In this document: positions 26,107 to 33,947 of the stretch, piece after piece
How positions within the stretch are numbered: position 1 is the first letter of the stretch
Layout: each line of letters starts with the position of its first letter
Assembly (NCBI RefSeq): GCF_020829445.1
Contig: NZ_JAIVFV010000006.1
Coordinates: 1 to 64,000, forward strand
Direction: 5' to 3'
Length of the DNA: 64,000 nt
Origin: Nostoc sp. CHAB 5836
GTDB taxonomy: Bacteria > Cyanobacteriota > Cyanobacteriia > Cyanobacteriales > Nostocaceae
Notes under the pieces: model-generated
What the model was told of the DNA's origin: nothing
Database searches by the model: none
The model's input: the letters and a program-made list of their open reading frames with translations, nothing else
Position numbers and translations under genes: made by a program

Positions 26107-29049
26107 CTATAGATTAAATTGATCTAAAAGAAAATTTTTTAATTCTTGAACCTCTAACGCAAAAATCTTATCAGCCCCTACTTTGGTTATTATTTTTTCG
26201 TCTTGGCTTGACAAAATAATCCGTGCATGTAGTTTTTCTAAAATAACTTTCGATTGCCTTTCACTAAGATTACTTATCAAAGAAATTACTGGGTCGTGGT
26301 CTGTAATATCTAAATCACCTTGCTGGACTAAATTGAAAGTAACGTCAGATATAATAAAATTTGCGTCTTCATCAGAAGTACTGCTATTATATATTAACAG
26401 ACATATATCAGAGCAATTATTGTTATTAATAACTGTTTTAATTATGTAAGTTAAATCTTCGTAGAGTAATTCTTCGGGTTGCTCCCAGTCGGGGAAAATA
26501 ATTAAGTTAATGTCTTTGAAATTAAATTCTTCATATAAATCACCTTCATCTTTTTTAGAAACGCAAGCAACAAGCTGCTGTTTTTCAGTGGACAGTAAAA
26601 ACGAGCCAAATAAATGTAGTAAAGGATTAGCTTCAGATATGGTTAATAAAGACGCTAGTGAAGCCATTACTTGAGAAGAGTTGCTGCACTTTAGCCCCTC
26701 TCGAATTAGAGCAATAGCAGCAGCTATATCTTGATTATCTAGCATCTGCCTTGCTCTACTCAAAGCATCAAATGCATAATACTCCCTAGCTTTGGCAGAT
26801 AAATCAGCAGCAGTTTTTTCAGGTAAATAGAATTGGGAAATGTCTATAGCCTTACGCGTATCAGCAATATTTGTACCAGTTACGTTCAATCTAGAGGACT
26901 CTGAAGCAGAATGTAAACGGAAACATGCTAAAATTTGAGGCTCATACCAAATTGGGTAGTGTGCCGCGATTCGTTTCCACATCTCCCAATCAGCAGCAGA
27001 ACCTGCTTCTGAACAAAATCCTCCTAATTCTTCATAGGTACTGCGCCTGACTACAATAGCGGGAAATTGAACGCGTTGCATTGTAGCGATTAACTCTAGC
27101 CAGTTAGAAAGGATACCGGATGTCTCCCTTTCTAGCAGAGACAAAAATAGCCAATTACTATTTTTATCTATATAACTGTGGCGGCAAAATGCTGCTCCAA
27201 TACTAGTTTCTTTTTCTAAACTTGCTTGTAAACGATTATAAAACCCAGGCATGACTATATCATCTTGGTGTAATATATGAACCCAATAACCACGCGCACG
27301 TTGGATACAAGCATTCCAATTACCAATTAAGCCTAGATTTTTAGGTTGTCGATAAAAATCAACCCTGCCTTTACCTACCAGGTGAACAATTTCCTCTACA
27401 TTACCTTCCGTAGAACAATCATCAACAACCTCGATTTGCATTAGCTCTGATGTTGGTGCTTGCTCTAGTACACTTTTTAGAGTGTGTTCTAAATATTTTA
27501 TGTTGTTATATGCAGGAATCATTACAGACCACAATGGTCTATCAATCTCTGTAATTAATTTAGGGACAGATGAATAATCAATACGTTTAAAAGTTGAACT
27601 TTTCTCTACAAAACTACTGTCAACTTGTATTATTGAACTTGCTGTCTGAGCTACCTGCAACTGCCAGCTAAGTTGTTGTATTTGTTGATGTAGAGCTTGA
27701 CTTAACTGTTTATAAAATTGTAATTCTGCAAAGGTTGCCTGACGAACGTTCTCTTGAGACTTTGAATGTTGTCTATACTCTAGGATTGGAAATGGTACTC
27801 GTAATGCATTCCATCCTGCCTTTACAATTCGTAAGAAAAGATTATAGTCCTCAGGTAAATTTGCCTGATCGATATAACCTCCAACTTCATCAAATGCTTG
27901 TCGCCTGTACATGGAAGAGCCATGTATAAAGTTAGCTTTTGTTAATAATTCGTGTTTGGCAGTATCATTGAAATCTGGAAAGTTAACTATAAAAAAACTA
28001 TCCCCTTTGATAGAGCCGCGCTGATGTTCTGGGAAAGAATCGTATACTACCTTAGCTCTAGAACCAAACAAGGCAAAATCAGAGTAAACTATTGCTACAT
28101 CCGAATATTCATCCAGAACAAGTGAAGTTTTTTCAATAAAATCACTTCTATATCTGTTATCAGCACCCAAAAATGTAATGTAATCTGAGTTAGTTAAGCT
28201 TATAGCTTTATTAAAGTGTTTTACAATGCCAAGATTTTCCTGATTTCTATTAACTTTAATTAGATGAGGATATTTACTACGATAAAATTCAGCTATTTCA
28301 TATGTATTATCTTCAGATGCATCATCTGTAATGAGGATTTCATCAGGCATTCTAGTCTGACGTAATACTGACTCTATTGCCTCAACTAGGAATGAACCAT
28401 AGTTATATGATGCAATAATAACACTGATGGTAGCCTTCTTAAATATAGTTTCATTAGTTACAGTTATCCGATTCAAACAATAAATATTTGTATCATTACC
28501 TTGATGACAAGATAATGCTCCTCTAAACCTTTTCTTAACCTCTTCAACAACTATTTGATTAAAGTTTCCATAGGGATAAGCAAACCAATTAAACCCTTTT
28601 GGATCTAATTTTTTCAAAACAAGGGGAACTTCCAATTCAAATATTATCTTTGAAATATCTTTCTCTTCTGTGAGATCTGGATGTGACTTGGTGTGCCATT
28701 GCAATCTACCATTCATATTAACCAGTAGCTCTAATTCCTCTAAAGTAACAAATTTGGATAAAGGTTCTGGCTGGTCAAAAGAATTATCTATGCCAATGTA
28801 ATCACTTGATATAAACAATTCAAATCGATAGTTAAAATTGCGTAGTATAGGGACTGCGTAATCTAAAATATTTTTGTAAATTCCATCAAATGTAATGACA
28901 ACCTGATTGGGATCTTTGGGATTATATTCATCTAAATAAACGACCTTTCTATATCTTAATTCGAGCATTTGTCTGTAGAATTCATCAACAAATACCCACC
29001 ACATCGTCTGGCTATCTAAAAAAACTTTGTGATACATTAAAATAGTCAT
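26107..29049 (-). CDS. deacetylase-like + two GT2 domains + novel C-terminal domain
   Basis: 980 residues. Residues 1-200 resemble NodB polysaccharide deacetylases: VVITFDGIYKNILDYAVP and the metal-binding HTKSHP at 119-124. The usual TFDDG is TFDGI, so the second Asp, a metal ligand, is missing and activity is doubtful. GT2 number one is at about 206-470 (SVIIASYNYGSFLVEAIESV, ILITDDASEDNT, FLGADN). A coiled-coil of about 30 residues follows (QLSQALHQQIQQLSW). GT2 number two is at about 507-750 (SVMIPAYNNIKYLEHTL, HQDDIVMPGF). The C-terminal 130 residues (LIIFPDWEQPEEL...) match the 878-residue neighbour. Its start overlaps the methyltransferase stop by 4 bp. Confidence 0.85.
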   Translation of the reverse strand: MTILMYHKVFLDSQTMWWVFVDEFYRQMLELRYRKVVYLDEYNPKDPNQVVITFDGIYKNILDYAVPILRNFNYRFELFISSDYIGIDNSFDQPEPLSKFVTLEELELLVNMNGRLQWHTKSHPDLTEEKDISKIIFELEVPLVLKKLDPKGFNWFAYPYGNFNQIVVEEVKKRFRGALSCHQGNDTNIYCLNRITVTNETIFKKATISVIIASYNYGSFLVEAIESVLRQTRMPDEILITDDASEDNTYEIAEFYRSKYPHLIKVNRNQENLGIVKHFNKAISLTNSDYITFLGADNRYRSDFIEKTSLVLDEYSDVAIVYSDFALFGSRAKVVYDSFPEHQRGSIKGDSFFIVNFPDFNDTAKHELLTKANFIHGSSMYRRQAFDEVGGYIDQANLPEDYNLFLRIVKAGWNALRVPFPILEYRQHSKSQENVRQATFAELQFYKQLSQALHQQIQQLSWQLQVAQTASSIIQVDSSFVEKSSTFKRIDYSSVPKLITEIDRPLWSVMIPAYNNIKYLEHTLKSVLEQAPTSELMQIEVVDDCSTEGNVEEIVHLVGKGRVDFYRQPKNLGLIGNWNACIQRARGYWVHILHQDDIVMPGFYNRLQASLEKETSIGAAFCRHSYIDKNSNWLFLSLLERETSGILSNWLELIATMQRVQFPAIVVRRSTYEELGGFCSEAGSAADWEMWKRIAAHYPIWYEPQILACFRLHSASESSRLNVTGTNIADTRKAIDISQFYLPEKTAADLSAKAREYYAFDALSRARQMLDNQDIAAAIALIREGLKCSNSSQVMASLASLLTISEANPLLHLFGSFLLSTEKQQLVACVSKKDEGDLYEEFNFKDINLIIFPDWEQPEELLYEDLTYIIKTVINNNNCSDICLLIYNSSTSDEDANFIISDVTFNLVQQGDLDITDHDPVISLISNLSERQSKVILEKLHARIILSSQDEKIITKVGADKIFALEVQELKNFLLDQFNL

Positions 29050-29573
29050 TTTATATAAATCTCCAATCTTTGAGTGTATTGTCTGTATTCAAATAAGTAG
29101 TATTCAAGCATTAAATAAGGAAAACGAGCTTTATACCACTCATCAATATGAGAGCATATAAGAATACCATTATCTACAATTAGTTGATCTAGAAGTAGAT
29201 AAATGAGATTATGCGATTTACCAATATACTGAGAGTATAAAACACCTGTTATAACTATTAAATCATATTTTTCTTTTGTCTTTTGAGGAATATCAAAAAT
29301 GGAAGATTGAATAAATTTAAGTTTACTAGTTTCGTAGGTTTTTGCTTGATGTATGGCATTAAATGAGATATCTACTCCCAGTACATTTTCCCCAGGTAAA
29401 TCTCTTGTAATAAAACCATGTCCAGAACCTATATCAAGAACATTCTTATAATCTCTATGAGGAATTTCACTCAATATTATCTCTTTCCGTTTGTTGTCAT
29501 CTGGAGTAGTTTCATACTGCCAGGGGTCAAACTGGTCATAAAAAATATCTATTTCCTTAATTGTTTGTAGCAT
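29046..29573 (-). CDS. NodS-like SAM-dependent methyltransferase
   Basis: 175 residues, class I methyltransferase fold. SAM motif I is NVLDIGSGHGFITRDL, the acidic post-I residue is in LGVDISFNAI, and motif IV-like is YDLIVITGVLYSQY. It begins IKEIDIFYDQFDPWQYETTP, as in the NodS group, which N-methylates a glucosaminyl end during Nod-factor synthesis. It is slightly short at the C-terminus. The 4-bp overlap with the deacetylase/GT2 gene implies translational coupling and a shared glycan substrate. Confidence 0.85.
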   Translation of the reverse strand: MLQTIKEIDIFYDQFDPWQYETTPDDNKRKEIILSEIPHRDYKNVLDIGSGHGFITRDLPGENVLGVDISFNAIHQAKTYETSKLKFIQSSIFDIPQKTKEKYDLIVITGVLYSQYIGKSHNLIYLLLDQLIVDNGILICSHIDEWYKARFPYLMLEYYLFEYRQYTQRLEIYIK

Positions 29574-29622
29574 TATCTTATTGTTTCACTCATTTAGGTA
29601 AAAAAATCACAAACAAATACCT

Positions 29623-29961
29623 TTAATAAGGCTTATAGAAATTGAATAACCTAAAATAGACTTGATTATTTAACTGCTTAATATTATCTCCCAAAAATTT
29701 TCTAACAATAGTTAATAAACGTGTATCTGTGCGGATAGCATTTAAGTACTTATTAATCAAAAAATGCCAAAAAATCAAAGTTGGAAACTGATGCTTACCG
29801 ACTTTTTTACTTTCCAGGGCTTTATGAGGATAAGCTATATTTTCATGAATTTTTGCTAAGGACATGAAGGCGGCTGCCCTCATAAAATTTACCTGTTCCT
29901 GGTTAAAAACTTGTGGGATAATTGCCACACCATTTTTGTTATAATCCTCCTTGACATTCAC
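29623..29961 (-). pseudogene. truncated PhyH-type dioxygenase
   Basis: 112 residues matching only the N-terminal part of phytanoyl-CoA dioxygenase-like proteins (KNGVAIIPQVFNQEQVNFMRAAA ... NNQVYFRL). Full members are about 250-300 residues. This frame stops just before where the Fe(II)-binding HxD should follow, ending FNFYKPY. No continuation is visible in the 49 bp before the methyltransferase gene, so the 3' part has been deleted. It cannot be catalytic as it stands. It sits between a TPR gene and the methyltransferase on the same strand. Confidence 0.7.
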
Positions 29962-29986
29962 ACTATTTGTACCAAAATTACTAGTC

Positions 29987-30376
29987 TTATTTTTCCTCTT
30001 GCTTCTTAATCTGCTCTAATACAACTTTGTAATCTTGCCGATCAGGATGTAACCTCACTAGCTTCTCTAAAAGTTCCATAGCACCCTTGGTATCCTTCAA
30101 TTTCAACCGCACCAAAGACAGTTTCTCTAAAGCAAGTTGGTTTTCTGGTTCCCGTTGTAAAACCAGCTCGTAACCTCGCACCTGTTGCTGTAATACTGAC
30201 TCAGCAGAAGGAGACGCGATCGCTGACTTAGGTTGGCTAGCCTGTTGGATTGCTGGAATTACTGCAAACACCGTAGAACCAACAAAGGACACTAACGACA
30301 CTATCGTTACAATCTTTTGTCGCCGTTCAATCTGCTTCTTACGGGTAATTACGTATTCTTCCCCGGAACCAGCCAT
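29987..30376 (-). CDS. membrane-anchored TPR protein
   Basis: 129 residues. A basic N-terminus ([12 protein letters not shown]) is followed by one transmembrane helix ([20 protein letters not shown], residues about 23-42) and then two TPR motifs ([19 protein letters not shown] and [17 protein letters not shown]). This pattern is common in cyanobacterial genomes, with no function assigned. Probably faces the periplasm or lumen. Divergent from nothing obvious; it may head the glycan cluster but lies only 25 bp upstream of the broken PhyH. Confidence 0.8.
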   Translation of the reverse strand: MAGSGEEYVITRKKQIERRQKIVTIVSLVSFVGSTVFAVIPAIQQASQPKSAIASPSAESVLQQQVRGYELVLQREPENQLALEKLSLVRLKLKDTKGAMELLEKLVRLHPDRQDYKVVLEQIKKQEEK

Positions 30377-31423
30377 ACCTCACATACTTGCTGTGGTAAA
30401 TACTTAGGTATCAGCAAGCCTCCCGTTCTGAGGATACCCATCTGCCCAACAGAAACTAACATCTTCGCTAGAAATTTTTTACACAAACTTCAAATGCTAA
30501 CTCTCAAGACAAGGGAACTTTATGGTAAGCCCATGCTGTACCGACAATTTTGCCGTGCGATCGCCCCGATAATTTCAAAGCCAAACCCTCTCCTACCCCT
30601 AAACAGAGCCAACCCTCCAGATATGATTATTCTCTGAGTGAAATATTAAAGTTATATAAAGATTTGCAATTAATTTGCCTAACGCTAGATGTTTGCGATA
30701 TTCTAAATAACGTTTAAAGAAACAGAAACAGTAGACATTTCTACTAAATTGCAAATTTTCCTGTCAGTCAAAAACTTTCAAACTAGCCCACATCCTAATG
30801 GGTTACTCAACAACCACACATATTTTTCGTGATTCAAACAAATAGTAGTCTTTAAAAAAAACACAGTCGGGCAGGACACCCACCTGACCATAACCTGGCC
30901 TAGCAGGAAACAATTGGAGTACTGCTTCATAAGTTCTGGAAAGATAATTTTTGCCAAAAGCCTACACCATATTGCTTGCAACCTGTGTATGAGTGTTATT
31001 GCAACTTCTGTGATGACTAATTATTTTGCTCGGCGTCCACAAGAGATATCTTACAAAAGATACTGTTGCACTCTTGTGTAAAAATGTTGAGGGTTAAAAT
31101 AAAAAAGAAGACGGGAAAGGTTAAAGGTTGAAGGGGAAACATAACCATCCCTTACCCCTTCATTCCTTAACCCTTTCCCCAGAACCTTTGCCTGACTTCT
31201 GCAAAAAGTTTAAGGACTACTTGGTGGAATTGGAATTTTGTGGTGGTAATTACCGTACAAAAGCGAATTTACCAGTAATTTAGTAGAGTTTGTTATGGTA
31301 TAGTAAGGAAGTTAAGACTAGCTTTACCAAAATTACACCACTCTACGACCCAGCAACAATTGCAGAATGGGAAGCAGTTTTAATTAAGCATTTACCAACA
31401 AATATCTCAATTCAATCGAGGTT
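30377..31423. other. 1.05-kb gap without a supported gene
   Basis: No convincing ORF on either strand. There is an 8-bp inverted repeat (cacaagag / ctcttgtg, 31038-31045 and 31071-31078) enclosing a second stem (agatatctt / aagatact), and an AT-rich stretch at 30630-30780. The last 120 bp are probably the upstream region of the DUF4327-like gene. Confidence 0.5.
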
Positions 31424-31642
31424 ATGACTCAGCAAGTGATTCACCCAATGGTGAAATTGCAGCGCAACGTGCAATCACTCATAGAATCGAATATTATCAA
31501 GCCAAGCGATAGCATCTGGAAAATCGCTTTGCTCTACGGTAATGAATGGCAGCACTGGAAACAGGAACTGCTCGACTTCGGATTTAGTATGCAAGATCCA
31601 GTTAGTGAATTGCTAGCTGTAGAAACTTGGGATGAGGAGTAG
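31424..31642 (+). CDS. DUF4327-like small protein
   Basis: 72 residues: VKLQRNVQSLIESNIIKPSDSIWKIA then a Trp-rich segment (EWQHWKQELLDFGFSMQDPV) and an acidic end. The spacing resembles the cyanobacterial DUF4327 family (from memory). Soluble, with no known activity. Confidence is moderate that it is expressed, given the preserved amphipathic pattern and the gene-like start. Confidence 0.65.
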   Translation: MTQQVIHPMVKLQRNVQSLIESNIIKPSDSIWKIALLYGNEWQHWKQELLDFGFSMQDPVSELLAVETWDEE

Positions 31643-31677
31643 TAGTCTGTCAAGTTTCAATTGATGGGTAAGTAAGT

Positions 31678-31939
31678 TCGTAGTAAGGACTTTAGTCCTT
31701 ATTTTCTAAGCACCCTTTGTGCTGACTACAAACCCTCAAAACTACGGCTATTTCATTCTCATCTAGCCCGCCTCAGAATGAATTCTGAGTCCAACAGCGA
31801 AACTCGTCTAAAGACGACTGAGAAAAGGTTACAGTCCGTTAAAACGGACTTTAGCTATAAGAGAGGAACTTCAGTTCCGGGTGGTTTATGTCCAATACGG
31901 TTCACTTAAGGCTAAAACTCTTTTTCGGTTCAATCGTTT
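31678..31939. repeat. small palindromes and an element end upstream of the tnpB remnant
   Basis: Holds aaggactttagtcctt, tcgtctaaagacga and agtccgttaaaacggact hairpins, then ccaatacggttcacttaagg, the end of the dispersed element at 46632. No gene. Confidence 0.5.
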
Positions 31940-32377
31940 TTGGATGGAACGAGGGGCAAAAAGACAGCGCTAACATCGGCAAGAAAAATAATCACTCATT
32001 TTATTCAGATACCAACAGCTAAACTCAAAGGACGTATCGCCCAACTATGCGAACAATACGGCATTGAATTTGTTGAAACAGAAGAAAGTTATACTTCTAA
32101 GACATCATTTCTCGATAATGATGTTCTGCCTACAATCGGTGAAAAACCCGACGGGTGGAAAAGTAGCGGAACTCGGATAACAAGAGGTCAATTTCAAACC
32201 TCAACTGGAATCAAAATAAATGCAGACTGCAATGGGGCAGTCAATATAATCAGAAAAGTAGCTGCGATATTTAAGTTTGACTTAAGTGGAGTAGGTAGAG
32301 GCATTTTAAGTATGCCTAAGAAAGTCTACTTGTGGACTCTTCAGAAATCCCCGCGTCTTCAGACCGGGGAAGCTTAA
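31940..32377 (+). pseudogene. 3' remnant of an IS200/IS605-family tnpB
   Basis: Only the last third of a TnpB RNA-guided nuclease is readable (about residues 25-145 of this frame): TAKLKGRIAQLCEQYGIEF, ETEESYTSKTSFLDNDVLP, and INADCNGAVNI carrying the last RuvC Asp. The N-terminal domain and the first RuvC motifs are missing. The frame ends across a hairpin (ccccgcgtcttcagaccgggg, 32349-32369), which matches an IS605-type right end, the place where the guide RNA (omega RNA) is made. Inactive as a nuclease. Confidence 0.85.
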
Positions 32378-32384
32378 CTACTCC

Positions 32385-33659
32385 CTAAACTTGGCAAGCA
32401 GCTAAGGCCGGAGCTAATTCCTTTGCAGTTTGATAGCGATCGCGCGGCAATGGTTCTGTAACGCGATCAATCACATCTCTTAATTGGGAACTAATAGTAG
32501 GAACTTTTGCCACATCAAACCTGAAGTTTCGTCCTCGTTGGCGGTAATACTTGAAAGGATTTTCGCCTGTGAGCAGAAAAATCAGCGTTGGCCCAATTGC
32601 ATACAAATCAGATTGAGTCAAAGGTTGTCCGCGTTCTTGTTCAGGAGCGCAGTAACCTTCTGCACCAATTCGAGTACCGGGCGCTGTGCCAATTTCCTTA
32701 ACTGCGCCAAAATCTAGCACTACTATGCGATTTACTGAACTTCGCACCATTAAGTTGGCGGGTTTAATGTCGCGGTGAATCAGTGGAGGTTCTTGGCTAT
32801 GAAGATAGTCTAAGATATTGCAGGTTTGGATCATCCAAGCGATCGCTTGGTTTGGTGTCACTGGGCCAGTGGTATAGACACGTTTCTCTAAATCTTCTCC
32901 GTGGATTAGTTCCATTGCCAAGTATTTCTTGCCGTCTTCTACAAAGAAATCGTAATATTTGGGAATTCCAGGATGGTTAAGAGATTTGAGAGTGTACGCC
33001 TCCCGCTCAAATAACTCTTGAGCTTTGGCAATTCTCACCATATCAGCATTCATTTCCTTCAACACCAGCAGTTGTGAGATACCCGCAATCTGAGCAGCCG
33101 CATCCCAAGCGAGATAAGTAGTACCCATACCTCCCTGTCCGAGAGTTCGCAACACCTGATAATGGCGAATTGTCTGTTGCACTGAGAGAGGTTGACCGCA
33201 GTGGATACAAAATAGATTGTTCGGGGAATTGCCTTCGTGTGTGCAAGTAGAGGATGAATTTGCTCTACCTTGGGCTGAGTAGAGCGTCTGGGCGGCGTTT
33301 TCTTCTGTCCCTTGCATTTGCAAACCGGTTTCCAGTACTGTTATATCCTGAAGTTGGAATTGCAGTATTGGCCCTCCCTGTGCCAGTTGCAAAAGGGAGT
33401 TATCTGGTAACAGACTCTGAATTACCAGGATACCGTTGAGAAAAGTCCCATTTGTACCCTGACTAGTCAGTTGCCAAGCACCGCCATTGTTAGGGGAACC
33501 GACTTGTCTAAGTTCTAGATGATGCCGCGAAACTAAACTATCAGTTAAAACAACGTGATTATCTGCCGCTCGACCAATCCGAATTATGGAAGAGTTCTCA
33601 AAGCACCACTGCTGGAGGGGCGTTTTCTTTTGCGGTTCTAACAGGGTCAGACTAACCAC
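32385..33659 (-). CDS. Ser/Thr protein kinase with FHA and zinc ribbon
   Basis: 424 residues. FHA phosphothreonine-binding domain at about 25-80 (RIGRAADNHVVL, SRHHLEL, GTNGTFLNG); a zinc-ribbon-like Cys/His set at 139-154 (CTHEG...FCIHCG); Hanks-type kinase from 167 to the end. The kinase has the P-loop LGQGGMGTTY, Lys201, catalytic HRDIKPAN (Asp297), DFGAVKE (Asp316) and YCAPEQ, so it should be active. No transmembrane segment. The gene lies downstream of, and on the same strand as, a PP2C phosphatase that also carries zinc ribbons: a matched kinase/phosphatase pair. Confidence 0.93.
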   Translation of the reverse strand: MVSLTLLEPQKKTPLQQWCFENSSIIRIGRAADNHVVLTDSLVSRHHLELRQVGSPNNGGAWQLTSQGTNGTFLNGILVIQSLLPDNSLLQLAQGGPILQFQLQDITVLETGLQMQGTEENAAQTLYSAQGRANSSSTCTHEGNSPNNLFCIHCGQPLSVQQTIRHYQVLRTLGQGGMGTTYLAWDAAAQIAGISQLLVLKEMNADMVRIAKAQELFEREAYTLKSLNHPGIPKYYDFFVEDGKKYLAMELIHGEDLEKRVYTTGPVTPNQAIAWMIQTCNILDYLHSQEPPLIHRDIKPANLMVRSSVNRIVVLDFGAVKEIGTAPGTRIGAEGYCAPEQERGQPLTQSDLYAIGPTLIFLLTGENPFKYYRQRGRNFRFDVAKVPTISSQLRDVIDRVTEPLPRDRYQTAKELAPALAACQV

Positions 33660-33732
33660 AATGTAACCTAAAAGGTAAGAGGAACAGGGAGTGGGGAGTG
33701 CGCAGTGGGGAGTGGGGAGTGCGGAGTGGGGA
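33660..33732. repeat. (ggggagtg)n tandem repeat
   Basis: Short array of agtggggagtg units directly after the kinase start region, adjoining the inverted-repeat element. Confidence 0.7.
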
Positions 33733-33855
33733 GTGCAACTTATTCTTAAAACCCCACTTCCATTCCTCTCCCCGTTTCGGGGAGAGGCTTTGATTCTTGC
33801 TCCCCAACGCTACAAGGGTTGGGGTTGGGGGTTAGGTTTGAGAGTAAAGTTGCAC
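33733..33855. mobile_element. 123-bp element with gtgcaactt/aagttgcac ends
   Basis: 9-bp perfect inverted ends. The core is a strong hairpin (ctctccccgtttcggggagag) plus a ttggggttgggggttagg run. The core resembles those at 36050-36130, 52110-52200 and 59897-59980. Confidence 0.65.
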
Positions 33856-33947
33856 ATGGCGTAAAGTAGATATTAGGAAAATTATTTCTCACTCCTGATG
33901 CCCGATTACCGATTCTCAATTCTCCATTGCCCATGCCCCATTTATTT

